A DNA stretch of 64,000 bases from Schistocephalus solidus. Lineage: Eukaryota; Platyhelminthes; Cestoda; Diphyllobothriidea; Diphyllobothriidae. Position numbers and translations under genes: made by a program. Under the pieces are notes generated by a model that was not told where the DNA came from, did not search any database, and saw only the letters and a program-made list of their open reading frames with translations. Location of the stretch: assembly GCA_017591395.1 (NCBI GenBank), contig WEDG01001086.1, forward strand, positions 1-64,000, in the 5' to 3' direction. Positions 20,226 to 31,249 of the stretch are shown here, in pieces; position 1 is the stretch's first letter, and every line of letters starts with the position of its first letter.

Positions 20226-22637
20226 GTTCAGTTCAGTTAAGTTCAGTGTATTTGAAGAAAATAGGCATACGCCTTTGAAATCCCTATTTGTTACATAAAA
20301 ATAGCAAGAATAAGAAGCAATGTAAAAAAGTTACATTCAGGTGAATGCAGGCAGATTTACGTGAAACACTGATATTTTTAAGGTTAACTAGTCTTATAGT
20401 CTTCGTGGAGCTGCAACATATGTATGTCAAGCCGATGTTTGCATGCATCCACAGACTGGGACATAACAATCGCCTCAGGTAGGTTATTCAACGGTTGCAC
20501 GACAGGGTTGGTGAAAAAATTCTTCCTCACATCCAATTTTACTTGGGGCACACTAAGTTTGAATGGATGACCTCGGAGATTATTCGTAGTGGCAAGTTGG
20601 AATAAGTCATCACATTGGAAGACGCAATCCATGCCACGCACGATACAGAAGGTTTGTATCAAGTCTCCGCGCAACTGCCTATAACTCAGAGGATAGAGCT
20701 TGAGGTTATTTTGACGAATCTCATATGGCAGTTCACCTTGACCTCTTAATAATTTTGTGACTCGCCGCTGCACCTTCTCAAGCATGTTGTAGTCCTGTTG
20801 GGTCCACGGTCACCAGGCTTGGATCAAATATTCAAGATGTGGCCTTACAAACACACCAAAGACTTTAGAAAAGCAGTCTTCATCGAAAACTTTAAATGTC
20901 CGCTTGATAGTGTACAGCATTCAATTGGCGGATTTAGCTGCCTTGGAACATTACGTAGAAGGCTTCAGGTTGTCTTTCATCCAAGCTCCAAGATCCTTCT
21001 GTGTATGTGCTTCTCGGAGTGGCAAAGCGTTCAAATAGTAGGGTCGCATATCAGTGACCTGATTTCAATTTCCCAGACGTAGCAGGGTGCATTGGTTTGA
21101 GTTGAAGGAAAAGAGCCATTTGCGGGACAAGTCGTCCAATCTACGAAGATTTTCTTGGAAATCGTCCCCATCGGCAGCATTGTGGATAACTTTCCAGATT
21201 TTTATATCGTTCGCGAACATAGCAAAGTCAAAATAGAATTCCTCTTCATAATCATTAATGAACAAGATAAATATAATCGGTCCGATCCCTGAACCTTCTG
21301 GGAGTCCACTCTCGATGACTGTGCGCTTTGATCGCGATCCGCCTACACAGACCACTTGAGAACGACCAACGAGAAAATTATTGATCCACGTAAAAAGCTT
21401 GCCTTTAATACCAAACATTCTCAACTTGTAAAGGAGACGCTGGTGCGGAACACGATCGAAGGCCTTCTGGAAACTCAATGTAGGCCACATGCACAGTGTC
21501 TTTTCATCGAGTGATTTTGTCCAGCTTTGCATCGTATAAAGTAAGTTCGTAACACACGATCTTCCACTACGAAAGCCGTATTCTGCAGTTTATAAGAGGT
21601 TACGGGTTTCTAAATAAATCATCAATTCCTTTTTGACAACCTTCTCCATAACCTTGCAACAGATTGAGGTCAGGCTGATAGGCCTGTAGTTTGTAGCAAA
21701 TGCACGACTACCACCTTTGTGAAGCGGTGTGATGTTGGCTGTTTTCCACTCAGTAGGAAGAATTCCCGTATCGAACGATTTCTGGCACAGGAAGGATAGC
21801 GGTTTTGCCAGCTCTCGAGCAAGTTCGATGAGTAGCTTTACTGGAATCTCGTCGAGGCCAGGGGATTCGCATACCTTCAGACTTTTTAGATATTCAAAGA
21901 CGTCCTCTTCTCGAAAGAGCATATCCTGAATAATTGGTGCTCCATAGTCTCGTAACTAGATGGAATAAAAACAGCTTCTCTGGTGAAAACCGTCTGAAAG
22001 AACTGTGAATAGTGTTCAGCTTGGTTTTTACTTTCTGATATCTCGAAACCGTCATCGTTTCTCATAACAGGAATCGGGTTCCTGTTACGTGTGCTTTTTC
22101 TTACATAGCTGTAGAGCAATTTGGGATTATGAAATGCTGGCTGGAGCAAATCCCTCTCATAATCCCGTCGGCTTTTGAAGATCAAGCTTTTAACCTTGCT
22201 CCTTTGAGTTTTGTATGCTTGCAAGGCAAAATTTTCATTGGATTGGCAAAATTTCTTCTAAAGACTTCCTTTCTTGTTAATCTCTCTTTTTAAAATTCTT
22301 TGTTAACCACGGTGGTCTGTTAGATATACTTAGTTGTGATGGGGGATAGTGGCATTTTATTAGATTCAACAAACACCCCTTAAATGAATTCCAGTCCTTA
22401 GTGACATTCTCGGAGAAGAGAAGATCCCAGCCTATTCTTGATGCCTTAGCTCTCATCCTGCAAAAGTCTCCTCGCCATAGTTTGTGCCTGGTTTCATTTA
22501 TTGCAGATGGCACAGAATATAAACCATACTCCCATGAAAGTACTGCATGATCACTTCGACCAAGTGGAGGTAGGCAGTGTACCTCGTCTAAACTGCCAGG
22601 GTCTTTAGTGAAGACGAGATCTAAACAACTAGCCTTT
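20226..22637 (-). mobile_element. Non-LTR retrotransposon D/F (family 2), 3' part
   Basis: Minus-strand element whose 3' end is a run of TGAACT-like repeats (20226-20250, as CAGTTCAGTTCAGTTAAGTT on +). It is inserted at the extreme end of the Tigger coding region. Coding sequence runs rightwards to CLDLVFTKDPGSLDEV at about 22630, where element E interrupts it. The same reading continues at 25786, so D and F are one element. Confidence 0.85.
20384..22636 (-). pseudogene. Reverse transcriptase and endonuclease tail of element D/F
   Basis: From 22636 leftwards: PPLGRSDHAVLSWEYGLYSV (end of endonuclease), RPPWLTKNFKKRD (22277-22310), AYKTQRSKVKSLIFKSRRDY (22224), PGLDEIPVKLLIELARELAK (about 21860), NYRPISLTSICCKVMEKVVK (about 21680), FQKAFDRVPHQRLLYKLRMF (about 21470), SGLPEGSGIGPIIFILFIND (about 21300). 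The catalytic box reads FAND (complement of 21206-21217) instead of FADD. A C-terminal LRGDLIQTFCIVRGMDCVFQ region (about 20670) follows. The Asp-to-Asn change, plus frameshifts, makes this RT inactive. Confidence 0.85.
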
Positions 22638-25600
22638 AAATAAATATAAATAAATAAATTGTATATTTAAAGCCCAGAGAGCCCTGTCATTTCAAACTCA
22701 GAATAGCGGTATGAACTAAATACAAAGTGGAAAATTGCTGCACTATGTGAGCAGCCATATTAACAGCAGAAATAAACAATATGGTAGGCATATCCGATTC
22801 AGAACGATTTGACATTTTTAAAACAATAATCAACAATCTTTGACATATAGGGTGAACTAGAAAAAAACAGTTAAAAAATTCCTGCAGTTAAATTGGAGTC
22901 GGAGTTCGGCGAGCCACCAATTAAAAAAACAATTTGGAGAAAAAATTGCTTAACTAAAAAATTAATAGCTAGATGCAATGGGATAGTATTGAGATGTTGC
23001 TAACAAAGCAGGAGGGTTCGGAACGCTCCTTGTTGTGTGAGAGATAATATAGCAGTCAGAGCTACTGTTTGTTACCACCAGTGGAGATGAGAGAGGAGAA
23101 ACTCATCGTGGACACCAGGGTCAAAACGAAGAGGGGACAGTAGAGGTCATGAGATCATCATCGAGATGCGACCTTGCTGACTGTATAGTCCACCAATCAA
23201 AGAGGCAAAACCATCAAAACCCACCTTGATCATCAACTGAACCTGGGGACCATCGTCAGGGTTGCAAAATTGGAGGAAAGTATCGCGGTTGTCAAGAGTT
23301 GGCGATGCTAGTTTAAAAGGGGGACGAAAAAGGGAATGCAAAGATTGACTCTGCAGAGGATGATGGAAATTTAATTAGAGACCAATATAATATCAAGGGA
23401 GCTGCCTCAAATACCAGGAGAACCGTTTTCAAAATCCAAAATTTACGAGTTTTGGAAGGAAACAGACAACCAAATTTGCAGTGGAAGATAATTCCAGATG
23501 AAAGCATATTTGGAGGTAAAAAACTGAGGAAGATTAGTTGTGAAGCTAAGGGGTGGTTAAATGATCATGGAGGAATTACGAGTGGCATAGGGTCGATCTA
23601 CCGGAGCCAGAGCGTTAACTCGTGGGAGATATGGACTAGAGGTAACGCGAAACAGGAAGCACAGACCGGCCTTGAGTCTTCTAACCCACAGAAATTAAAT
23701 GTTAGCTAACTGGCATCTATCCGTATAAGAGATACTGGATCCAGGAAGAGAAAATAAGCCTCGAGTAAAAACCCTCTGAACCTTTTCAATCTTACTGCGG
23801 TCAGAGGCGTTCATTAGCCCACAGAGGGGACAGCAGTATTCTAGGATAGGAAGAACAAACATGCGGTACAGGTGTAACTTTATTTCCGGAAGGAAGAAAT
23901 TATGTGATATAAAACCACATATCTGTGCAGCCTTTGCAGAAATTCTATCTGCATGAGGCGATAACTCTAACTTATTCGTGTAACTTAGACCGAAGTCTTT
24001 TATGGCTGATCGTTCTAAAAGTGTACTCTTTTGGAAATATTAGGGGTCCAGGACGCTTGGCGGGGCCAAAACACATGAAACTATTCTTGGATGAAGAAAA
24101 CTCCATCTGCCAAGTGCAGCTCCAACGTGAGAGCATAAGTAGATCAGTGTTGATTTTGTCAACGCAGCTATTGGCAATTTCTTTAGAAAATGAATAAATG
24201 CACTTGAGATCCTCAGCGTTAACAAAATTTTGTGCATTTGTGAGTTAGGTTGAAATTTCATTACGTATAGAATAAAGAGAAGGGGACCTAGAACCGTGCC
24301 TTGAAAAACGCCACTCGTGATTGGCTAAGGTGACGAAAAGCTTTTACCTACTAAGACCTTCTGGCTGCGGTTAGACAAGTAGGAACCAATGAAGTCAAGG
24401 AGAGGAGACCGGATGCCGAGGGCTTTCAGTTTCACCAGAAGACATCTGTGCGGTACCTTTTCAAAGGCTTTGCTCAGGTCAAAGTAGATCACAACCACTG
24501 ATTGTTGCTCATTACGAAGGGAATTGACGAGGTTAAGAAAAGCTAAGTGACACACTTCGCATGATCTCAAAGGCAGAAAACCGTATTGCAAGTCGCTTAA
24601 GAGCTTATTTTCTAAGCAAAAGTCAAGAATTTGATTAAAATTATTTTTTTCAAGTAGTTTTGATAGAGCGGGGGTTTTGTGAACGCCTCTATAATTATTT
24701 ACGTCCGAACGAGATCCCGACTTGAAAACAGGAAGAATAATATATGTCTTTCATGAGTTAGGAAAGAATCCATTTAAAAGATTTATTGAGCATATATGGC
24801 TAAGCAGTCTGGGAAAGCTCGGCACTCTCTTAATAACTGCGTTTGGAATACCGTCATTCCCCGAATACTGCGAGTTTTTCAGACGCATTATTTGCTTACG
24901 AATTAGTTCTATGGAGAAATCAATGATGCTGATAACACTGAATGAGGATGATTTAAACGTCGGAACCGGTTCAGGTTCCATCGTAAGATGATAAGCGAAG
25001 AATGCGCTAAAACAATTCTGCGTTTTCAGAGTCATCGAGAACAACGTTCTTAGTTGCATTTAGTAATGGAGGTATTTTATAACCTCGTTTAGAGCAGGAT
25101 CGACGGCGGAACAGTTGAGCAACATATTTTGCAGAGTTTGGTTCGCTGAGTGCGCAAGATTCTCTCTGTCTGATACGTGCAAACCGAATCTTAAAGGCTA
25201 ATTCAAAAATCTCTGCAATCCTTAGATGTTCAGATAGCGAACTAGTATATTTATCTTTTAATTGCTTCCTCAATTTCTTTAGTCAGGGCAAAAGAAAGTG
25301 AGGAACGGTGGATTCCGAAGTGAAGGGCTTGAAAATTTTGGTTGGCACTAATTCCAGGATGTTATTTGAAACGACTGACATGAAGTCAGAAAGACTTTCT
25401 GCATCGTTCATGGAGGAGAGATGCTGCCAGTCCAATGATTTCAAAAAGTTTTTAATTAAACTCATATCTGCGAGGTCAAAAGCATGATAGGTACGAACGG
25501 CGCTAGCCTTTTTCGATGAGACAATTGGTAAGCAACAGTGAATTAATGTATGGTCACTTTGGAGGAGGCCTCGCTTAAAATCAACGCAGAGGGGAGCAAT

Positions 25601-25785
25601 GTCGTTTGTGAAAATCAGGTCTAAAATATGCTTGTCTCTCGTTGAAGAACGGACAAGCTGGGACCAATTAGAAAAATTAATGTTTACTAGGAAAGGCTGA
25701 AATATGGGTGGACAAAAGTTTGAAATACAGTCAATTTCAGGAAAATTAAAATCCCTAGCGATTATTTTAATGTTAAAATTGGACT
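22638..25785 (-). mobile_element. Non-LTR retrotransposon E (family 3), inserted in D/F
   Basis: Minus-strand, 5'-truncated family 3 element. The left edge is AAATAAATATAAATAAATAA then TTGTATATTTAAAGCCCAGA, also the terminus of element G (36870-36905, + strand). Flanking D/F sequence carries CCTTT on the left (22633-22637) and CCTGT on the right (25786-25790), consistent with a short, slightly diverged target-site duplication. About 3.15 kb long; it retains part of the endonuclease, the RT and a long 3' UTR. Confidence 0.85.
23640..25740 (-). pseudogene. Endonuclease end and reverse transcriptase of element E
   Basis: Frames from right to left: DKHILDLIFTND (about 25640), SLIKNFLKSLDWQHLSSMND (25460), LRIAEIFELAFKIRFARIR (about 25200), YSGNDGIPNAVIKRVPSFPR (about 24850), MQYGFLPLRSCEVCHLAF (24591), YFDLSKAFEKVPHRCLLVKL (about 24500). 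The catalytic box reads NAED (complement of 24209-24220) where sister element G has YADD. So the Tyr and the first Asp are lost; numerous stops occur. Confidence 0.8.
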
Positions 25786-26873
25786 CCTGTTATCCTCCAC
25801 GCGCTATCGTTTGAACAATTAAATGTGTGAAAATAGCTTCAAGTGTTGTCTTTAGCATGCGGTAATCGAAGGAAAACTTTGAGCTCTGCACCTGCAGGTC
25901 GTTTCATCGAATGCTGGGCGCATTGAAGTCGCCCATGAGCACAACATCAGGTCGAATACTTATCTCCTTTATGTTCTCCAACAAACAAGTATCAGCGTCG
26001 GTATCTGTCCCAAGTGGTCAGTAGAGAGTCAAAACTTCAAAGGACTGCGATCCCCGCGTCTTTATGTTCAGCCAAATAGCCTCAATATCAGTGTTAATCT
26101 TCTCCGTCGTTTCACACACTGTGAAATTGCTTTTAACAAACATCGCAACTCCTCCACCCTGGCGGTGGGTGCGGTCTCTCCTGAACAGCTGGTATCCGGA
26201 AAAGGCTACTTCGCAATCGCTGATGTTCTGTGACAGCCATGTTTCTGTGACTGCTATAATATTTGGAGACAGAATGGCTACCTGAATTCTCAGTTCGTCA
26301 AGCTTCGAAAACAGACTTTGGCCATTGGTTTACAGAAACATAAGTATGCAGCAGTCAGCAGAGTCACATTCCGTTTTTCTTGAGTTTGCCAATGCTAATT
26401 TGCCACTGCCATCATGAGCATTGGCTGGTTACAGAGCAATTTTGCGTTTCTCGGTATCACGCGTCTCTTGTAAATCACCAGATTGTTCTCTCCAGCTGCA
26501 AGTCTCCTCTTCATTTCTATCACTAATTCGTGGCCTTTCAGACGTTCTACTGGAGAGTAGTCCGGCGGAAATAAATCCTGCTTATGAGAGTTTCGAAGGT
26601 TAGTTTTTCTCGAGAGAAGAAGCTTAGCCTCTTCCTTGTTGTTCAAGACAATTTTGATAGGCCGTGGTCTCACATGTTAGGACTGTTCAATATCCTTTTT
26701 CCCGAGCCTGAAGGCGGCGCGAACGGTTATCGTCTATCCTGAATGAAGTTTATCATTCAGCAGGTGCTGAAACATAGCAAGATCAGCATATATCCGTTCC
26801 TTTGAGGTGTGGGCAACTGATTCAGGTAAGCCCTGGATAACTACGCAGGTCTCTCGGTCAAGGGCATCTTTTT
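25786..26873 (-). pseudogene. ORF1-like module and endonuclease N-terminus, element D/F
   Basis: 26873 leftwards: LTERPA/CVVIQGLPESVAHTSKER (about 26840), ADLAMFQHLLND (about 26780), RPRPIKIVLNNKEEAKLLLS (26670), FPPDYSPVERLKGHELVIEM (26580), then endonuclease pieces (PNIIAVTETWLSQNI at about 26270, GGVAMFVKSNFTV at about 26140, VVLMGDFNAPSI at about 25940). The same RNA-binding module precedes the endonuclease in copies C, J and I. Stops and shifts interrupt it. Confidence 0.7.
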
Positions 26874-27397
26874 ATTCACTGCCGACCACATTTTCCTCTG
26901 AATGACCAGGGGGATTCATGAGGTTTATTTTTAACTTTATAATCGTCTTATGTTGTTTACTAATTTTATCTTGCAACTCATTAATTTTTTCGTTCTCAAC
27001 TAAGGGCTCTTTAGAACTGCTAGGATAGCCGGCATAATTTGAGTCTGAAGTCGGAAATGCCTTTGGAAGAGGCATTATTGAAGTTGTCCTGATATTACCG
27101 TTATCCAATTTGGTGGTGTTGTGGTGTTTCCCCATTGCAGCTTGCCACAAATTTGTTTCTTGGGATGCAACTACGGGCTTGTGAGAGTACATACGATAAG
27201 AGGATGTGATTTGTGGTTTGCTTTGGTCGTCGTGCGTAGGATTCAAAAGAATGTGCTCCTGTTATCCGGTCGTTATGGGTATTCGCGTCCGAACATTGTG
27301 AGGTGTTACAAATTGAAGGTTTTTTGTCAGCTAAAGCAGAGACCACATGGTGTATTAGCTTCTTTAAGGACAATTTTCTGTCTCTTTTTATGGACAA
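26872..27397 (-). pseudogene. ORF1 N-terminal region of element D/F with coiled coil
   Basis: Minus-strand open frames in 27397-26872. The N-terminal part is Lys-rich; the C-terminal part has a heptad-like ENEKINELQDKISKQHKTII. This is the usual position and character of a non-LTR ORF1 coiled coil. The start codon is not certain because two overlapping frames share the region. Confidence 0.5.
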
Positions 27398-27435
27398 CCT
27401 AAAAGGAAGACATAAGCACTTGTCAAAATATATGT

Positions 27436-27630
27436 TTTTAATGAAACAAAAACATTTTATTTTAATGGGATATAACTACTGCCGTAAAAATTTACACAAA
27501 ATGTTTGTGGAATTTGATTATAAGTAACATTTTGTTGACTTGTTATTTTGTTTTTACTATTACTGGCGTTAATAATTTTGGGGATGGTATTCGCCATGCG
27601 CATAATTATAGACAGATTCATATGCTACAT
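27436..27630 (+). repeat. Ty3/gypsy-like 5' LTR remnant
   Basis: Aligns with the split 3' LTR (31112-31204 plus 36909-37013). Shared landmarks include AATGAAAC/AGTGAAAA at the start, ACACAAAATGTTTGTGGAAT against ACACACAACTTTCGTAGAAT, and TTGGGGATGGTATTCGCC against TTGGTGATGGTATTTGCT near the end. Confidence 0.75.
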
Positions 27631-27648
27631 TGGTGACCTTTTTGGCTG
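27631..27648 (+). other. Primer-binding-site remnant
   Basis: TGGTGACC immediately after the LTR end is the usual start of a tRNA-complementary primer-binding site in Ty3/gypsy elements. The rest of the site is diverged. Confidence 0.5.
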
Positions 27649-27919
27649 ACAGCACATACTATGTCCTTTATTTGCCTAACAATTTCAATTCGTTTATATT
27701 CCCACCTCCCTAAATTCGACCTATTATTGTTAACAGTTTCAATCTGCTATATAAGGTGACTACACTTTTCAAAAAATACCATTGCTGCTTTTAACCCACC
27801 CCGCCAACGTGCCAAGCATCTAGTGAAATTATTTGACCCCTGTCTTACCGCCCCTAATCATGACCACTGAATCTACCGGGCAAACGATAACCGGAATTCA
27901 CATTGTTAACCTCACTGCC

Positions 27920-28380
27920 ATGTAGGTCAGTGATATTGCGCTGGGGCTGCGAACATTGGAAAAATGTTTTGCTCTACGGCAAATTACAAAAAAGACAAAA
28001 TTTTATAATGTTGTAGTGGCATTGCCAATGGACATTGCAACTGACCTGTGAGATATTATCGATAGTCACCCACAGAGGTCCCATATACTGCTCTAAAGGA
28101 GGCACTCATATCGCGCATCTCTTTATCAACAGAAAACATCTCTAGCGTTTGAGTTCCGAGGATGAAATTAGTGATAGGAAGCCTACGCAGCGTCTTCGAC
28201 GCCTGGAGCAGCTAGCGGATGGTCAAACGCTTGATGATATAATGTTCAAGGAACTTTTCTCCAGCCGCTGCCCTCCCCTGTGCAAACTTTTCAGGCGCCC
28301 AATATCCCTTCCACATCTGTCCAAATGCTTGATGAGAAAGCTGACCAAATCATCGAGTAGTACCAACCGCCTCTGAAAAT
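27920..28380 (+). pseudogene. Gypsy Gag (capsid) fragment
   Basis: Frames on + read NVVVALPMDIATDL (about 28005), ALKEALISRISLSTEN (about 28095), then after a frameshift SSEDEISDRKPTQRLRRLEQ LADGQTLDDIMFKELF (28149-28260). Flatworm and other gypsy capsids have this order: a short VASLP motif, an EALI...LS segment, and GDRKPSQLLRRM. At least two frameshifts and stops are present. It ends where minus-strand element H begins. Confidence 0.7.
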
Positions 28381-28384
28381 CAAA

Positions 28385-30130
28385 AACGTTTTCCTCAAAT
28401 TCCTACGTCCCAAATCTTCTGTAAAAAAAGCCTTTGTGGTACGCTATCAAAGTCCTTTTCGAAGCCAAATAATATGATTTCTACTAAATAACCCTTATCA
28501 GTGACCTTTGTTCACTTCTCGTGCGACTGAAGAGCACTCGTGAGACATGACAGTCTCGGACGGAAGCCCTGTTGGACATTGCATAAGATTTGGTTTATTT
28601 TCAAGATAGCCCATCAAATGCCTCTTGATATTATACTCCATTATTTTACATGCTATAAATGTTAAACTGACAGAGCTATAATTTTCGCAGTCAAAGTCGG
28701 GAGCCTCCCTTATAGATCAGGTGATGAATGCACACTTCCACTCTTCCAAGAGTTCACTTTCTTCAAAGGAATTTGTGGAATATGACGGACAGTAGTTGGC
28801 ACAACTAGTCAGCAAGTTCTTTAAGTGCTAATAAATAAAGTTTATCCGGCCCAGACGACTTTATAGGCGTTATTCGGAGTAATTTGGCCATAACTGGGGT
28901 CGGTAGGAAGTCTAGGTCCTCTGTTGTGGAAAACGAAGTGTAAGAAAGGGGAAACATTGGTTGAAAAACGAGTGGAATAGCAGCAAAATAATTAGGTCCT
29001 CAGGTGAAGATGGTCTGAAAGAATTTGGAAAGAAAGGACGCTTTAACCTGGTCTTCGGTCACCAGTTTTCCGTCCGCAGATCTAAGGGCTGGAGTCATTT
29101 CTTGAGTTCTTTTTGTACTCAGTATGTAGCTATATAGCATTTTGTGGTGTTCTGACAATGTTTGCAGCATGTATAGTTCGATTTTTATCCGTTGTGCGCA
29201 GCTTGTGGTCGTCGTTCTTCTCAGAGGACAGTTGAGGTAAACAATCCTTTCAATAACGAGCTGAAAGTCGTCCAATGATTATTGGCTCCACCATGTTGTT
29301 CTGTTTCCCAGGATACCTCTGATATTTGTCGTCTCAAAAGTGAGGAGTCCCCCTTCCAAATGTTTATTTCCCACCTATCAGGCAAATTGGGTTTGTAATA
29401 CATTGGGTACTCGAAGTACAACGTAAGGTGATCGCTTGGCCCGAAGAGCGATCGATCCTCTATGTCTAGCAAATTCTGATCATTTCAGATAAAAATCAGG
29501 CCAAGATAGTTTGACTGTTGTCTTTCTCTCGTCCGTGTTCCAAAGGTATCGTTCTGACAGAGAAGTTTGTCTATTGCCCATTGTAATAGTTTGTGGTTTG
29601 AGTTTTCTGGCATTCCTTGCTCAGTCCATGCTTTCCAGTCAATACCAGGAGCGTTAAAATCCCCAACGATAAGGACATCTTTCTTCTCGCTGGCTTTGTA
29701 CAGTTCCGTTATGAGAATGAGATCCTGATCGGAAGACTAATAGGGCGAGTGGCATGCAACTGATATCTTCAGTTGTCTGGAATACTTAGCAGATATAGTT
29801 ATACTTATGAGTTTCAAATCACGAACTTAACTATGTACGTCAGTCGTAGCGGTCAATTTGCGTGTGAAATCTCCTCCTTGACTTGATCTATTTTTTCTGA
29901 AGTGTTGATATCTTCTAAGCGATTTTTTTACTCATCAATGTCTGCAGAAAGCCACGTTTCAGTTAAAGCATTAATGTCTGGCTTAATTTTATCAACTGCG
30001 TTTCTAAGTTCGTCTAAATTGTCGAACAAGCTTTGTTCATTTGCGGACAGGACCGTCAATGATTGTTTCATCGGGAAGACCCAGAACTCATTGTTACAGG
30101 TTTTGGCCACAGGAAAAACACCTTGATCTG
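28385..30130 (-). mobile_element. Non-LTR element H fragment inside the gypsy element
   Basis: Minus-strand endonuclease-to-mid-RT fragment. It stops abruptly at 28385 within the RT (after FDSVPQRLFLQKIWDVGI), so its own 3' end is missing. A retrotransposition event does not leave this structure; a later deletion probably removed both the H 3' part and the gypsy pol centre. Confidence 0.7.
28400..30110 (-). pseudogene. Endonuclease-RT pseudogene of element H
   Basis: Reading leftwards: PDINALTETWLSADIDE (29970), GDFNAPGIDWKAWTEQ region (about 29650), DRSLFGPSDHLTLYFEYPMY (29460), WTTFSSLLKGLF (about 29270), MLYSYILSTKRTQEMTPAL (about 29130), SFLSKFFQTIFT (29010), then RT-entry and a FEKDFDSVPQ box (about 28460). 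Family members use TETWL, GDFNAP and SDH as endonuclease active-site landmarks; all are visible. Frames are broken throughout. Confidence 0.75.
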
Positions 30131-30340
30131 TACTTTAGAATTTCGAATTTATATTTGGTTAGCACTGGCAAGGCACTGTCTAAGCAAACATTAGTAACGA
30201 AATAAATTTATGACAATGTGTGCAGATAAAATGTACAAATACATAACTTGTCCTCCTATGTCAACAGTTAGCGATGTTTTAAAATTAATGGTGAACTAGA
30301 AAAACAGGCACTGAGCGTCCTTGATTTTCAGCCCTTTCTC
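30131..30340 (-). mobile_element. Tail-only non-LTR fragment R1 (family 3b)
   Basis: About 210 bases, nearly identical to the left part of R2 (37881-38090). Shared sequence runs from TTTAGAATT repeats through TTATATTTGGTTAGCAC and ATGACAATGTGTGCAGATAA to ATTAATGGTGAACTAGAAAA. On the minus strand this is a 3' UTR ending in TAAATTC-type repeats. Confidence 0.75.
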
Positions 30341-30469
30341 CCCTCTGTTAATTATCTCTTTCAATTCTCTCCTTAGTTCCATCAATTTCTGTCATTCTCT
30401 CGGATCTTAGTCCAACTAAAAATCACTAGTTTGTGAAAACGCCAGAAGATCATTTTTGCTTCTAACATA

Positions 30470-30860
30470 AGCGCTGCGTGGATTTTGCTTTCTTGGTCAA
30501 ACTCGGTATCCGTACTGCCCTCAAAGCCGGCTTGGAGTGTTTCCCTGCCAAACTTGTCAACGGAACTGTCGTTCGGATTCGCGGGGATGTTTTTTTCGGG
30601 CAGAGTCAAAGCTTAGCCGATATGGATCCCACTTTTTTGTCCAAAGATTACGCCAATCACTGGCTAGTACCCGAACAGTCAAACGAGTCATAAATCGACC
30701 CTCGCTTGCTAACGTATTATTTTGTGTTTGTCCACGTAGATGGTGTTCGCTTTCCACTAAAAAAACCCTTCGACGAACCATTTCGAGTTCTATCACGCAC
30801 AGGCAAGCATTTCAAAATCGTCCATGGTGACCGCACCGAGGTGGCCGTTTAAAGGTGGCT
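30470..30860 (+). pseudogene. Gypsy integrase C-terminal end
   Basis: + strand: FLVKLGIRTALKAGLECFPA KLVNGTVVRIRGDVF (from 30490), a form of the LLGIRTALK...PAELVYGT motif of gypsy integrases. Then SLADMDPTFLSKDYANHW and, in another frame, FVHVDGVRFPLKKPFDEPFR VLSRTGKHFKIVHGDRTEV (30720-30830), the chromodomain-proximal GPY/F-type tail that binds DNA. At least one frameshift near 30660. The catalytic core (DDE) lies in the deleted part. Confidence 0.8.
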
Positions 30861-31097
30861 TATATCAAGCATTTATCAACCGTCCCGATAGCATAGCATT
30901 CTCCAAACGGTACAGTGCCTCAGGCGATTCCCCAGCCTGGGCTCACACCTGATTACCCTGCACCTTCCCCTATCCCACCAACTCCACCCCTTACGCGCAT
31001 TGGTCGTGGTGTCTAGTTCCCTCATCATCACCAACTTGTACATAATGCCGAACACTTATATGCTTTCCTCACATTAAATATTGTACTCCGTTTCTTA

Positions 31098-31111
31098 GGA
31101 GAGGGAGTATT
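31098..31111 (+). other. Polypurine tract before the gypsy 3' LTR
   Basis: AGGAGAGGGAGTAT directly precedes TGTAGTG, the inferred 3' LTR start. This is the expected plus-strand primer position. Confidence 0.6.
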
Positions 31112-31204
31112 GTAGTGAAAAAAAGCATATTGTTGTAGAAGGTTAAATATACTCCCGTATATGTCTACACACAACTTTCGTAGAATTTGACAATAAGTTA
31201 CGTT
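31112..31204 (+). repeat. Gypsy 3' LTR, first half
   Basis: TGTAGTGAAAAAAAGCAT through TTTGACAATAAGTTACGTT aligns with 27436-27545. Similarity stops where element G starts and resumes at 36909. Confidence 0.7.
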
Positions 31205-31249
31205 AATAAGTAGAGACGTGCAGGTCGATTTTCAAACGGTAAGTGAAAT

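Larger units (their letters stand above)
25786..27435 (-). mobile_element. Non-LTR retrotransposon D/F (family 2), 5' part
   Basis: Continuation of the element whose 3' part is at 20226-22637. It carries the N-terminal endonuclease and ORF1 module, and ends near 27430 beside the gypsy 5' LTR. Both halves align collinearly with element J (41.95-44.93 kb), with E inserted at the bases encoding ARGGQK. Confidence 0.8.

Noticed and set aside
30557..30796. Minus-strand open frame of 79 codons opposite the integrase tail
   Set aside because: The + strand shows the gypsy integrase GPY/F-type tail in order; the minus frame has no supporting motif.
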